A stretch of DNA of 64,000 bases from Glycomyces artemisiae (GTDB lineage Bacteria; Actinomycetota; Actinomycetes; Mycobacteriales; Micromonosporaceae). The stretch spans positions 271,634 through 335,633 of the forward strand of contig NZ_PVTJ01000008.1 in NCBI RefSeq assembly GCF_003002955.1. Reading direction: 5' to 3'. Shown in pieces: positions 43,764 through 52,704 of the stretch (its first letter is position 1; every line of letters begins with the position of its first letter). The notes under the pieces are model-generated. The model worked only from the letters and a program-made list of their open reading frames with translations, did not search any database and was not told the DNA's origin. The position numbers and the translations under genes are program-made.

Positions 43764-45115
43764 CGGAACTCCCTGAGTCGGGGGGCGAGGCCGCTGAAGG
43801 TGAGGACTATCAGCGAGACCATGGCGGCGGGCAGGAGGAACGCGAAGTCGGCGATGGCGTCCTCGCCGTCGCCGATCGCGTCGTCGAAGGTGTCGAGGCG
43901 CGCCTCGACGAGGGCCGCGAGGTCGCCTTCGTACTCGGCGAGCGCGTCCGTGACGGCGCGGAGCCGCTCGGCGGGGGTCGCGGCGGCGTCGGCGCGCATG
44001 GCGGCGTCGGCGTCGATGAGGGAGGCGTAGGACGCGAGGGCGGCGTCGCCCGCGGCCCCGCGGTCGAGCCCTGCGGCGATGAGGCCCTGGTCGGCGCCGC
44101 CGCCGAGGCCGGTCCGGTAATCGGCGAGGTTCCCGGCCCCGTCGATGTAGAGCAGCTGCTGGGCCTTGTCGAGGAAGGTCTGCTCGTAGACGTCGACGCG
44201 GGCGGGGTCGAGGAGGTATCGGACCTGGTCGGCGTGGAGGCTGGTCGAGATCGCTTCGGCGCGTTTGAGGGACATGGTCGTGTCGAAGCCGTCCGTCTTC
44301 GCCTCGTCGAGGGCGTCGCGTTCGGCGCCGAGGACGACGAGCCCGGTGAACAGGTAGAGGGCGGCGACGGCGGTGGTGACCAGGAGGGAGGGGTTGAGGA
44401 GGCGGCGGAACGCGCGGGCGAGGTGGAGTTGCAGCCACGCGAGGGCCGCGAGCGCGGCGGCCCCGGTCGCGGCGACGGCGGCGAGCCCGAAGCCGATCGC
44501 GGACTGCGCGCCGTCGTGGGACTCGCGGACGATGGTGCCGTTCTCCAGAGTGAGGTTGTAGGCCTGCGGGAGGATCCAGCCCTGCATGAGGTCGGCGGCG
44601 GCCCGGTAGGCGGCGAGGACGTCCTCGGGGACCTGGCCGGCGGGGTAGTCGGCGAGGTCGGCGAGGAGGAGCGCCTCGGCCGCGAGCTGCTCGTACTGCC
44701 CGTAGTAGCCCATGATGGACTCGATGGTGTCGCGCTGGGTCTGCGCGGCCCCGGCGAGGCGGTGGGCTTCGAGGAGGGACTTCGCGATGTCGCCGCGCAG
44801 GGCGGCGTATTCGCGGAGGGCGGCCTCGGTCTCGACGGGGGCGTCGGCGCCGAGGAGGAGCACGGTCGCCACTTTGGTGTCGGCGTCGCTGAGCGCGACG
44901 TAGAGGTCGACGGTGGCGACGACCTGGCGGCCGGACTCGTGGCCGATGACGTCGAGGGCGCCGCGGGCGGCGGTGACGGCGACCGCGAGGGACGCGAACA
45001 TGGCGGCGAGGGCGGCGACCGCGACGGCGGCGCGCACCCACAGGGAGCGGGCCCCGGCGGCGCCGCGGGCGAGTCCGAGGCGGCCGAGGGCGGCCTCGTC
45101 GGGGGCGGCGTTCAC
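43760..45115 (-). CDS. glnX: GlnX-like membrane sensor protein
   Basis: The 451-residue protein has four membrane helices, near residues 24-51, 205-232, 241-263 and 427-448. They enclose two large helical domains outside the cell (about 52-204 and 264-426) that resemble the helical sensor domains of chemoreceptors. In mycobacteria GlnX transmits amino-acid binding by GlnH to PknG. The start is GTG 45115, overlapping the stop of the FHA gene (GTGA), with GAAGGA upstream. Identification rests on topology and on position between glnH and pknG, less on sequence memory. Confidence 0.75.
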   Translation of the reverse strand: MNAAPDEAALGRLGLARGAAGARSLWVRAAVAVAALAAMFASLAVAVTAARGALDVIGHESGRQVVATVDLYVALSDADTKVATVLLLGADAPVETEAALREYAALRGDIAKSLLEAHRLAGAAQTQRDTIESIMGYYGQYEQLAAEALLLADLADYPAGQVPEDVLAAYRAAADLMQGWILPQAYNLTLENGTIVRESHDGAQSAIGFGLAAVAATGAAALAALAWLQLHLARAFRRLLNPSLLVTTAVAALYLFTGLVVLGAERDALDEAKTDGFDTTMSLKRAEAISTSLHADQVRYLLDPARVDVYEQTFLDKAQQLLYIDGAGNLADYRTGLGGGADQGLIAAGLDRGAAGDAALASYASLIDADAAMRADAAATPAERLRAVTDALAEYEGDLAALVEARLDTFDDAIGDGEDAIADFAFLLPAAMVSLIVLTFSGLAPRLREFR

Positions 45116-45762
45116 GGGCGGCTTCCTTCGGTGGGCTTGCGGCGCAGCCGGATCGCGGTCCAGAAGCCGAGGTTGACGGTCTCGTCGGGGCCGATGGCGC
45201 GCGGCGCGCCGGGTTCGAGGCGGGTCCCGGCGACGTAGGTGCCGTTCTTGGAGTCGAGGTCGGTGACGGTCCAGTCGTCGCCGTCGCGCTGGAGGACCGC
45301 GTGGAGGCGGGAGACGCCGAGGTCGGCGGCGGGCCGCTCGGCGAGGTTCACGGGCGGGAGGGGCCGGGGCGGGTTCCGCAGGTCGTGGACGCGGCCGATC
45401 TCGGTGGCGGCCCCGTCGAGCCTGACGGTCCGCTCGGGGGCGTAGCCGGGGAACGGGGGCCGCTCGTCGCCGCCGGTGGCCCGGGTCTCGTCGTAGTAGG
45501 CGCGGTCGACGGAGACGACGGCTTCGAAGTCGGCGACCGCGACGGACGGGGCGAGCGGTTCGGGCCCGGTGGACTGCCTCGCGCCGCAGTGGGGGCAGTA
45601 CGCGAAGCCGCCGGGCTGGGCCTTCCCGCAGGCGGGGCAGCGGGCGGGCGGGGCGGCGGCGGGCAGTCGCGGCAGGCCCACCTCGTCCGACATCGGCATG
45701 TCGCATTCGCTGCACGCGTCGGGGTCGGTGGAGCGGTGCCCGTTGGGGCAGGCGTACGTCAT
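45112..45762 (-). CDS. Zinc-ribbon and FHA-domain protein
   Basis: The 216-residue protein has cysteine pairs near the N-terminus (CPNGHRSTDPDACSECDMPM) and a second ribbon CPACGKAQPGGFAYCPHCG. A C-terminal FHA domain contains GRVHDLRNPP, LGVSRLHAVLQRDGDDWTVT and DLDSKNGTYVAGTRL. FHA domains bind phosphothreonine, so this is a candidate PknG substrate or reader. ATG 45762 overlaps the expected VWA stop (ATGA). Because of a frame change in the VWA gene, the raw frame runs uninterrupted from 47028, but the natural start is 45762. Confidence 0.85.
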   Translation of the reverse strand: MTYACPNGHRSTDPDACSECDMPMSDEVGLPRLPAAAPPARCPACGKAQPGGFAYCPHCGARQSTGPEPLAPSVAVADFEAVVSVDRAYYDETRATGGDERPPFPGYAPERTVRLDGAATEIGRVHDLRNPPRPLPPVNLAERPAADLGVSRLHAVLQRDGDDWTVTDLDSKNGTYVAGTRLEPGAPRAIGPDETVNLGFWTAIRLRRKPTEGSRP

Positions 45763-47028
45763 GCCGCGTCCCCCTTGCGGCCCAGGACGGACGAGCTGCG
45801 CTCGGTGTCGAACCGCTGCGACTCGGTGTACAGCTCGTCGGCGCGGCCGAAGCGGCGGAGGGTGACGCTCCTGGTGACCGGGTCGATCTCGGCGATCCGC
45901 GCGAGCGTGTCCTTCATGCCCTCGAAGCCGCCCTTGTCGGCCCTGTCGTAGGCGCGCGACCGCGCGCGTGGCGGTCTCCTCGTCGCCTGCGCGCATGGCG
46001 GCGAGGATGCGGCCGATCTCCTCGCTCAGTTCGAGCTGCCCGGTGAGGGCCGCGACCTTCGGGTCGATCGCGACGAACAGGGACTGGTTCTCGGTCCAGA
46101 CCGCGTCGAACTCCGCCTCCGCGGCGGTCTCCCCGCCGACGCGCAGTTCGATCTGGCCGCTGCGCCGCAGGCCGGTGCGGGTCTCGGGGAGCCGCAGGCC
46201 CAGGATGTACTCGCGCTCCTCGGCGCCCCACGCGGCGAGCGGGAACGCCCAGCTGCGGTCGGACAGGGCCCGCATGCCCGGCACGAGGTCGACGACGGGC
46301 CCCATCTGGTCCATCGAGGCGAGCTGGGTGCCCTTGGGCCCGTAGACGATCAGCTCCACGTCGTCGGTGGCCTTGGACATGGCCCGCGCGGAGATCTCCG
46401 CGAAGTACGCGGGCAGCTCGTCGAGGCGCTCGCAGAACTTGAACCGGCCCTGGAAGCGCTCGGCGATGGCGGCGAGCTGCGCCGGGCTCCAGTCGAGGCC
46501 GATGCCGACCGAGTCGCACCCGAACTTCCCGCGGCAGTATTCGAGGTCGCGGTGGAAGCTCTCCGGATTCTGGGTGACGAGGCCGTCGGTGAGGAGCAGG
46601 ACGTGCCCGATCGCGCCGGGCCGGGTGGCGAGGAGGTCGGCGGCGGCGCGCAGCCACACGCCGGTCTCGGTGGAACTGCCCGACCGCATGGTGGCGATGG
46701 CCGCGGTCGCGGCGCGTCGCGTGGCGGGGTCGGCGCGGGCGAGCGTCCCGTCGCGCGGGTACTGGGGCACGGCCTCGTACCCGCCCGCGACGACCGCGAA
46801 CAGCGCGCCGTCGCGGACGACGTCGAGCGCGGCCTTCGCGGCGCGCTTGGCCTCGCGCAGCTTCGCGCCGGTCATCGACCCGGACCGGTCGATGACGATG
46901 ACCTCGGCGACGTCGCCCGCCGGGCCCGCGCCGGTCCGGCTCGTCACGGTGAGCGCGGCCGTCAGCGCGGTCTTTCCGGGCTCCATCCAGCGGTTGTGGC
47001 CGACGCTGAGCGTGAATTCGGGGTCCAT
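45759..47028 (-). pseudogene. VWA-domain protein, frameshifted near its C-terminus
   Basis: The first 355 codons encode a von Willebrand A domain with MIDAS motif VIDRSGSMTG near residue 46 and HVLLLTDGL later, plus beta-rich flanks. At about 45950-45970 the frame shifts: continuing in the original frame gives arginine-rich nonsense, while another frame gives the expected tail YDRADKGGFEGMKDTLARIA, EIDPVTRSVTLRRFGRADEL and SVLGRKGDAA, ending TGA at 45759 with an ATGA overlap to the FHA gene. The total of 1270 bases is two short of a whole number of codons, consistent with loss of one GC in the GCGCGC runs there. It may be a real mutation or a sequencing error. Confidence 0.75.
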
Positions 47029-47047
47029 CGGTCCTCCTGCGGGGGTG

Positions 47048-49162
47048 TCACAGCCAGGTGCGGGGGCGGTTGCGGTTGGCCTCGGTCACGAGCGCCCACC
47101 GCGTCAGCGGCGAGTCGCAGTTCGCGGCGATCCGCCGCAGCACCGCGTCGTAGGCCGTGGCCATCGCCGCGGCGGTGAGGGGCACACCGTCGATGCGGCG
47201 CGACGGGTCCTCCAGGCCGGGGCCGATCACCGCCAGCGCGGCCCGCCACAGTTCGGCGCGGGCGAGGTCGGCCTGGAGGGCGTCGAGTCCTTCGAGGTTG
47301 GCGAGGTTCGCGCCCGCGGCCACGATCGTCTCCCAGTCGGGGCCGCGCCGCACCCGCTCGGCGACGAGCGCCTGCTGGGCGGCCCGGTACTGGCTGGAGG
47401 CGGCGGGGACGCCTTCGAGCGCGGTGAGGCGCACCGCGGGGTCGGCCGAGCAGCGGGCGACCCCGAACGCGGCGCTCGTGTAGGTCGGGTCGGTGCGGCG
47501 CACCTGCTCGTACTGCTTCGCGGCCTGGGCCAGGCCGGCCGGCGCGCCGTCCGCGGCGAGTTCGGTGCACACGGCGAGGGCGAGCATCGGCGCGAGCTCG
47601 CCGGGCAGGTGCGCGCGGACCTTCCGGAAGTGCCCGGCGGCGGCCTCGGGGTCGCGGCCGAGGTCGCGGACGCCGCGGTACCAGTCGAGCCGCCAGTCCG
47701 CGCCGAACCGGGCGGCGGCCTCCGCGAAGAGCCGGTCGGTCTCGGGCGCGTCGGCCTCGATCGCCATGCGCAGCAGGGCGAGCCGTGACTCGTCGCTTTC
47801 GGGGAGGGACTCGGCGAGCTCGATGGCCCGGTCCGGGGGCTGCATCGCGATGGTCGCGAGCGCGGTGTACGCGGGGTCGGCGCGGTCGGCGAGCGGCACC
47901 GGCAGGACGGTGCGGGCGGCGGCGCCGCGGGCGGTCTCGAACACGGTGTCGGTGCGGTTCGCGAGCCCGGCCGCGAACGCGCCGCGCTCGACGCCGAACC
48001 GGTCGGAGGCGACCGGGGCGGGCCGCTCGCCCGCGTCGGCCAGGAGCTGTCTCAGGACGCCGTGGAGCTGGTCGGCCATCTCGTCGGCGGTGGCGAACCG
48101 CGCGTCGCGGTCGTGGTCGCAGGCGCGCTGGAGGAACCGGTAGAGCGACTCGTTGAAGTTCGGCGGGCGCTCGGGCAGCGGGGTCTCCTGGACTTCGTCG
48201 CCGACGAGCTGCGCGGCGGGGAATCCGAGCGCGAGCACGGCGAGGGTGCGGCCGACGGTGTACAGGTCCGAGACCGCGTCGGGCAGGTGCTCGCGCTCGA
48301 TCTCGGGGGCCTGGTAGCCGCGGGAGCCGTAGATCGAGCCGCCCGCGAAGTTGATGCGGCGCATCGCGCCGAGGTCGATGATGGTGAGGCGGTCCCCCGA
48401 CTGGATGACGTTGCCGGGCTTGAGGTCGCAGTAGACGAGCTGGTAGCCGTGGAGGTACGCGAAGGCGTCGAGGATCTGGAGCGCGAACCCGGCGGCGGTG
48501 ATCGGGGCGACGGCGTGGCGGCCGAGGCGCGCGGGGTGGGCGCGGTCGCCGAGCGAGCGGCCGCGCACGTAGTCCATGACGAGGTAGTCGTACTCGGCGC
48601 CGTCGGGGAAGCGGTGCTTGACGGAGTTGTGGATGTCGACGATGTTGGGGTGCTTGACGGTCACGAGGTAGCGGCGCTCGGCCTCGACGATCGCCTGGGC
48701 GGCGGGGTCGGCGGGGTCGAGGAGCCCTTTGAGCACCACGTCGTTGTCGAGGTTGCGGTCGTGGGCGACGTAGATGCCGCCGAAGCCGCCGTGGGCGATG
48801 CAGCCCTTGACCTCGTACTGCCCGGCGACGACGTCGCCCGCTTGCAGGTAGTTGGTGAAGTCGAACGGCTCGGCGCACTCCTCGCACAGGCCGACGAGCG
48901 GGCCGGACCGGCCGTCGCTGGTGAAGCCGACGCGGTGGTTCTTGCGGCAGCGGCGCTGGCTGTCGGGCGGGACCGGGTCGATGAACACGGTCGCGAATTC
49001 ATTGGTGTCCTCGTCGTCGAAAGGCGGGAACAGGTCGTCGGCGGGCGGGGGCGGCGCGGCGGGCGCGTCGCGGTGGTGGCCGCACTCGTCGCAGTGGCCG
49101 CGTTCGTCGAAGACGCCGGTGCCCTCGCCGGGGCAGTCGTCTCGGAGGCAGTTCTCGGTCAT
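47048..49162 (-). CDS. pknG: Serine/threonine protein kinase PknG
   Basis: The 704-residue soluble kinase starts with an N-terminal zinc ribbon (MTENCLRDDC and HCDECGHH), then a rubredoxin-like element ending GLCEECAEPF. The kinase domain reads AGQYEVKGCIAHGGFGGIYV, VVLKGL, LVYCDLKPGN, IIDLGAM and IYGSRGYQAPEIER. A TPR-like C-terminal domain is near-colinear with mycobacterial PknG (LDWYRGVRDL, GELAPMLALAV, YTSAAFGVARC). PknG phosphorylates GarA and so controls glutamate and 2-oxoglutarate flux; garA is at 1.8-2.2 kb here. ATG 49162 overlaps the SARP stop (ATGA). Confidence 0.93.
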   Translation of the reverse strand: MTENCLRDDCPGEGTGVFDERGHCDECGHHRDAPAAPPPPADDLFPPFDDEDTNEFATVFIDPVPPDSQRRCRKNHRVGFTSDGRSGPLVGLCEECAEPFDFTNYLQAGDVVAGQYEVKGCIAHGGFGGIYVAHDRNLDNDVVLKGLLDPADPAAQAIVEAERRYLVTVKHPNIVDIHNSVKHRFPDGAEYDYLVMDYVRGRSLGDRAHPARLGRHAVAPITAAGFALQILDAFAYLHGYQLVYCDLKPGNVIQSGDRLTIIDLGAMRRINFAGGSIYGSRGYQAPEIEREHLPDAVSDLYTVGRTLAVLALGFPAAQLVGDEVQETPLPERPPNFNESLYRFLQRACDHDRDARFATADEMADQLHGVLRQLLADAGERPAPVASDRFGVERGAFAAGLANRTDTVFETARGAAARTVLPVPLADRADPAYTALATIAMQPPDRAIELAESLPESDESRLALLRMAIEADAPETDRLFAEAAARFGADWRLDWYRGVRDLGRDPEAAAGHFRKVRAHLPGELAPMLALAVCTELAADGAPAGLAQAAKQYEQVRRTDPTYTSAAFGVARCSADPAVRLTALEGVPAASSQYRAAQQALVAERVRRGPDWETIVAAGANLANLEGLDALQADLARAELWRAALAVIGPGLEDPSRRIDGVPLTAAAMATAYDAVLRRIAANCDSPLTRWALVTEANRNRPRTWL

Positions 49163-51519
49163 GGGGCCGCTTCCTCGCGCGCTGGGTGGGGGCGCAGGTC
49201 GTCGAGGTGGGTGCTGATGAGTGTGGCACGCAGGCCTCGGGACCGGTCCCGGTCGACGGCGCGGGCCGCGAGCAGGACGGCCTCGGCCGCCGCGAAGTCG
49301 CCGAGTCCTTTGTGGGCTTCGGCGAGGGAGAGGGACGCGGTGACGACGCCGTCCCAGGCGCCGCCCGCTCGTGCGGCGGCGACGGCCGCTTCGAGGACGG
49401 GGAGGGCCTCGCGGTGGCGACCGAGCCGGGCGAGCGCGCCCCCGAGGTTCGCGCGGGCGGTGCCGATCCGGTCGCCGCCGGGGGTGCGCTCCAGGAGCGC
49501 GAGGGTGCGGCGGCCGAAGTCGGCGGCAGCGGCGGGGTCGCCTGCGGCGTAGGCCGCGACGACGACGAGGTTGCAGTGGCGGGCGCGCTCGACGGGGCCG
49601 AGGTCGGCGGCGGCCGCGGCGGCCCGCTCGCCGAGACGGGCGAGTTCCGTGGGGCGGTGGCCGCGCTGCGCGTAAGCGCACAGGACGCCGGCGAGGCGGG
49701 AGGCGTTGGGGTGCTCCCACCAGGCTTCGTATGCGGCGGTGAGGAACTCGTAGTCGGCGGTGGGCGCGTCGCGGCGGTGGTAGTGGGCGATGACCCGGTC
49801 GCGGACCAGGTCGCGGTCGGCGGCGGGGAGTTCGCGGGCGGCGAGGCCGGCGGCGTAGTCGGCGACGAGCGCGTGGGCCTCGTACCGGTCGTCGGCGTGC
49901 AGGAGCCAGCGGGAGTCGACGAGGTCGGCGAGGAGCCGCTGCGGGTCGTCTCCGGCGCGGCGGGCCAGCGCGAGGGCGAGGTGCGCGGGGACGCCGGGCC
50001 CGGGCAGGGGCGCGAGGGTGAGGTAGAGGCGCCGCTGGGGTGCGCCGAGGCGCTGGAAGGACTCGTCGAGGACGGTCTGGAGGCCGGTGCGGCCGGCGGC
50101 GCGGTGGCGGCCGGTGGGCGCGGGGTCGCCGAGGAGGTCGGCGGCGATGCTCAAGGCCAGGGGCAGGCCGCCGCAGCGGGCGATGAGGGGCGCGAGCGAG
50201 GCGGTGGCGGCCGGGGACGGGGCGGTGCCGATGCGGCGCAGGAGGAGCGCTTCGGCTTCGGCGGTGTCCATGCCGTCGAGTTCGAGTGCGTCGATGTCGC
50301 TGCGGGCCTCGACCTGCTCCATGGGGTTGCGGGCGGTGACGATGGTGAAGGCGCCGCCGGTGCCGGGCAGGAGGGGCAGGACCTGGTCGGCGTCGCGGGC
50401 GTCGTCGAGGAAGACCAGGAGCCGCCGCCCGGCGGCGTAGGCGCGGAAGTCGGCGGCGGCCTGGGCGGGGTCGTCGGGGATCGCGGCGGCGGGGAAGCCG
50501 AGGTCGCGCATGAAGCCGTGGAGGACTGTGAGGGGGTCGGCGGGGCGGGTGGTGCCGCGCAGGTCGGCGAAGAGCTGCCCGTCGGGGAAGTCGGCGTGCC
50601 TGCGGTGGGCCCAGGCGAGGCCGAGGGCGGTCTTGCCGATGCCCGCGGGGCCGGAGACGACGACGCCGGAGGCGCGGCGGACGCGGCTGCGGTCGAGGCG
50701 CCGGAGGGCGGCGGTGCGGCCGGTGAAGTCGGGGACGGCGGGGTGGAGCTGGTGCGGCCCTGGGGGATGCGGCCCGGGAGCCGGGGGCGGGGGTTCGCCG
50801 GAGGCGATGCGGCCCAGGAGGTCGCGGAGTTCGGGCGCGGGCCGCTCTGCGCGGGCGGCGAGGCGGGCTTCGAGCTCCTCGTAGGCCTGCTTGGCGTCGC
50901 TGTCGCGTCCGGCGGCGGCGAGCGCGGCCATGAGGCGGCGGACGGCGTCCTGGTCGAGAGGGCGGTCGCGGACCGCTTCGCGGGCCTCGCGGATCAGGGT
51001 GTCGTGGCGGCCGAGGCGGAGCATCGCGCCGAAGCGGGCTTCGGCGATCTCGGCCTTGAACTCGAGGAGCCTGGCGGCTTCGGCGTCGATGTAGGGGCCG
51101 GTCAGGCCCGAGAGGGGGCGGCCGCGCCAGCGGGCCAGCGCGGCGCCGAGGAGCGCGGCCGCGGGCTCGTCCTCGCCGAACCGCACGTGGACCAGGGCGT
51201 CCTGGACGTCGCGGCGGACGGCCCCGATGTCGGTCTCGCCGGGCCGGACCGCGAGCCGGTGGCTGGTGCCGCTGCGGGTGAACGCGGCGGTGCCGTCGCC
51301 GGGGAGGGCCCGCCGCAGACCGTCCACAAGCGAGGTGATGCGCTCATCGGCGGCGGGCGTTAAAGTCCCGCCCCACAGCTCCCCCGCGATGACGTCGACC
51401 GGGACGGGCCGCTCTTCGGCGAGCAGCAGCATCCCGAGCAGGCGCTCCTGCAATGCGTTGAGCTGCACCGCGCCCGCGGGCGCGCTGATCCGCAGCGGTC
51501 CGAGGACGGCGAATCGCAT
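49159..51519 (-). CDS. SARP/AfsR-type regulator with NTPase domain
   Basis: The 786-residue protein has an N-terminal winged helix (MRFAVLGPLRISAPAGAVQL, GELWGGTLTPAADERITSLV) and a BTAD domain to about residue 240 (AALARWRGRPLSGLTGPYID, AGRDSDAKQAYEELEARLAA). An NB-ARC-type NTPase carries GPAGIGKTAL and LLVFLDDARDADQVLPLLPG, and TPR-like helices follow. This is the AfsR/SARP layout. Its stop overlaps the pknG start, so it heads the pknG operon, an unusual partner. It may tie PknG expression to an internal signal; targets elsewhere are unknown. Confidence 0.87.
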   Translation of the reverse strand: MRFAVLGPLRISAPAGAVQLNALQERLLGMLLLAEERPVPVDVIAGELWGGTLTPAADERITSLVDGLRRALPGDGTAAFTRSGTSHRLAVRPGETDIGAVRRDVQDALVHVRFGEDEPAAALLGAALARWRGRPLSGLTGPYIDAEAARLLEFKAEIAEARFGAMLRLGRHDTLIREAREAVRDRPLDQDAVRRLMAALAAAGRDSDAKQAYEELEARLAARAERPAPELRDLLGRIASGEPPPPAPGPHPPGPHQLHPAVPDFTGRTAALRRLDRSRVRRASGVVVSGPAGIGKTALGLAWAHRRHADFPDGQLFADLRGTTRPADPLTVLHGFMRDLGFPAAAIPDDPAQAAADFRAYAAGRRLLVFLDDARDADQVLPLLPGTGGAFTIVTARNPMEQVEARSDIDALELDGMDTAEAEALLLRRIGTAPSPAATASLAPLIARCGGLPLALSIAADLLGDPAPTGRHRAAGRTGLQTVLDESFQRLGAPQRRLYLTLAPLPGPGVPAHLALALARRAGDDPQRLLADLVDSRWLLHADDRYEAHALVADYAAGLAARELPAADRDLVRDRVIAHYHRRDAPTADYEFLTAAYEAWWEHPNASRLAGVLCAYAQRGHRPTELARLGERAAAAAADLGPVERARHCNLVVVAAYAAGDPAAAADFGRRTLALLERTPGGDRIGTARANLGGALARLGRHREALPVLEAAVAAARAGGAWDGVVTASLSLAEAHKGLGDFAAAEAVLLAARAVDRDRSRGLRATLISTHLDDLRPHPAREEAAP

Positions 51520-51640
51520 TGACGTGCTCCGGAATCGAATAGGGGTACGCGAATTTCCGTATCCGGCAAGCGTACTAGAGGCCGAAGCTCCGCCGCCGCC
51601 CCCGACTGGAAGCTCACCGGGACGGGCGACGGCCCGCTCC

Positions 51641-52657
51641 TCACGCGGCGGCGCGTCGTCCGGGGTGCGGGGCGGCGGTGCTTTCCCTGAGGATGAGCTT
51701 GGGGCGTTCGGTGGAGTGGCGGCGGTCGTCGGTGCCGTTGACGGCGTTGAGGAGGAGCTGGAAGCCGCGGCGGCCGAGGGTGGCGAAGTCCTGGCGGGCG
51801 GTGGTCAGGGGCGGGCTCCAGAGTTCGGCGAGGGGGTTGTCGTCGAAGCCGGCGACGGAGATGTCGTCGGGGACGCGCAGGCCCGCTTCGGTGATGCCGC
51901 GCATGACGCCCATGGCGATCTCGTCGTTGCCGCAGAAGACGGCCGTGACGGCGGGGTCGGCGGCGAGGGCGCGGCCGATCGGGATGCCGCTCTTGGGGTC
52001 CCAGGTCGCGTCGATCAGCGGCGGGATGTCCGCGCCCGCGCGGCGCAGGGCCCGGCGCCAGCCGGTCGTGCGGCCGTCCACTTTCCGCGAGGGCGGGACG
52101 CGGACGTGGTGGACGGTGGCGTGGCCCAGGCCCAGGAGGTACTCGGTGAGCTCGTCGGCCGCGGCGGCCTCGTCGAGGACCGCCTGGGCGGTGTTCGGCT
52201 CGCGCACGCCGGAAAGGGCGACCACAGGGAGGTGCGGGGGGATCTTGCCGAGGGCCGCGACGCCGGGCGGGTCGAACTTGAGGACCGCGACGCCCGCGAG
52301 CGGCTGGGTCAGCGTCGCCTCGATGGCCTGGTCGACCTCGTCGGCGGACTCCACCACGGTGATCATCACCGTGTAGCCCTCGGCGCGCGCGGCGATCTCG
52401 ATGCCGCGGATCGTCTCCGCGTAGCCGTACCGGGAGGTGTTCCCCGCGATGATCGCGATCGTCTGCGGCTTGCGGGAGACGAGCGCGCGGGCCGCCGCGC
52501 TCGGCCGGTAGCCGAGGTCGGCGATGGCGGCCTCGACGAGTTCGCGCTTGGCCGGGCTGACCCGCGCCGCGCCCGTGAGGACGCGGGACACGGTCGGGAC
52601 GGACACGCCCGCGCGGGCGGCCACGTCCGAGATCGTCGGGTTCCCGGCCCTGTTCAT
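51641..52657 (-). CDS. LacI-family regulator of alpha-galactoside use
   Basis: The 338-residue protein has the LacI helix-turn-helix TISDVAARAGVSVPTVSRVL and hinge LGYRPSAAARALVSRKPQTI. The effector domain contains TAVFCGNDEIAMGVMRGITE and ISVAGFDDNPLAELWSPPLT. It is the last gene of the operon starting with the GH36 alpha-galactosidase and probably represses that operon and the divergent glycosidase through three operators at 57.96-58.04 kb. The ATG at 52657 lies within a tandem duplication of the end of the preceding permease gene. Confidence 0.88.
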   Translation of the reverse strand: MNRAGNPTISDVAARAGVSVPTVSRVLTGAARVSPAKRELVEAAIADLGYRPSAAARALVSRKPQTIAIIAGNTSRYGYAETIRGIEIAARAEGYTVMITVVESADEVDQAIEATLTQPLAGVAVLKFDPPGVAALGKIPPHLPVVALSGVREPNTAQAVLDEAAAADELTEYLLGLGHATVHHVRVPPSRKVDGRTTGWRRALRRAGADIPPLIDATWDPKSGIPIGRALAADPAVTAVFCGNDEIAMGVMRGITEAGLRVPDDISVAGFDDNPLAELWSPPLTTARQDFATLGRRGFQLLLNAVNGTDDRRHSTERPKLILRESTAAPHPGRRAAA

Positions 52658-52704
52658 TTCACCGCCCCACTCGTGCCCTGCTTCATTTCACCGCTCCGCT
52701 CGTG
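52648..52704. repeat. Tandem duplication at the permease/LacI junction
   Basis: Two adjacent copies of about 28 bases (52648-52675 and 52676-52704) share TTCATTTCACCGC and ACTCGTG/GCTCGTG ends, with two substitutions and one indel. One copy carries the permease stop (GGTGAAATGA on the minus strand); the other supplies GGTGAAATGAACAGG, the LacI start. Confidence 0.75.

Noticed and set aside
45112..47028. A natural single VWA-FHA fusion protein
   Set aside because: About 60 residues at the join are arginine-rich nonsense, while another frame there gives a sensible VWA tail ending in an ATGA overlap with the FHA start. Two genes with a frame change explain the sequence better.
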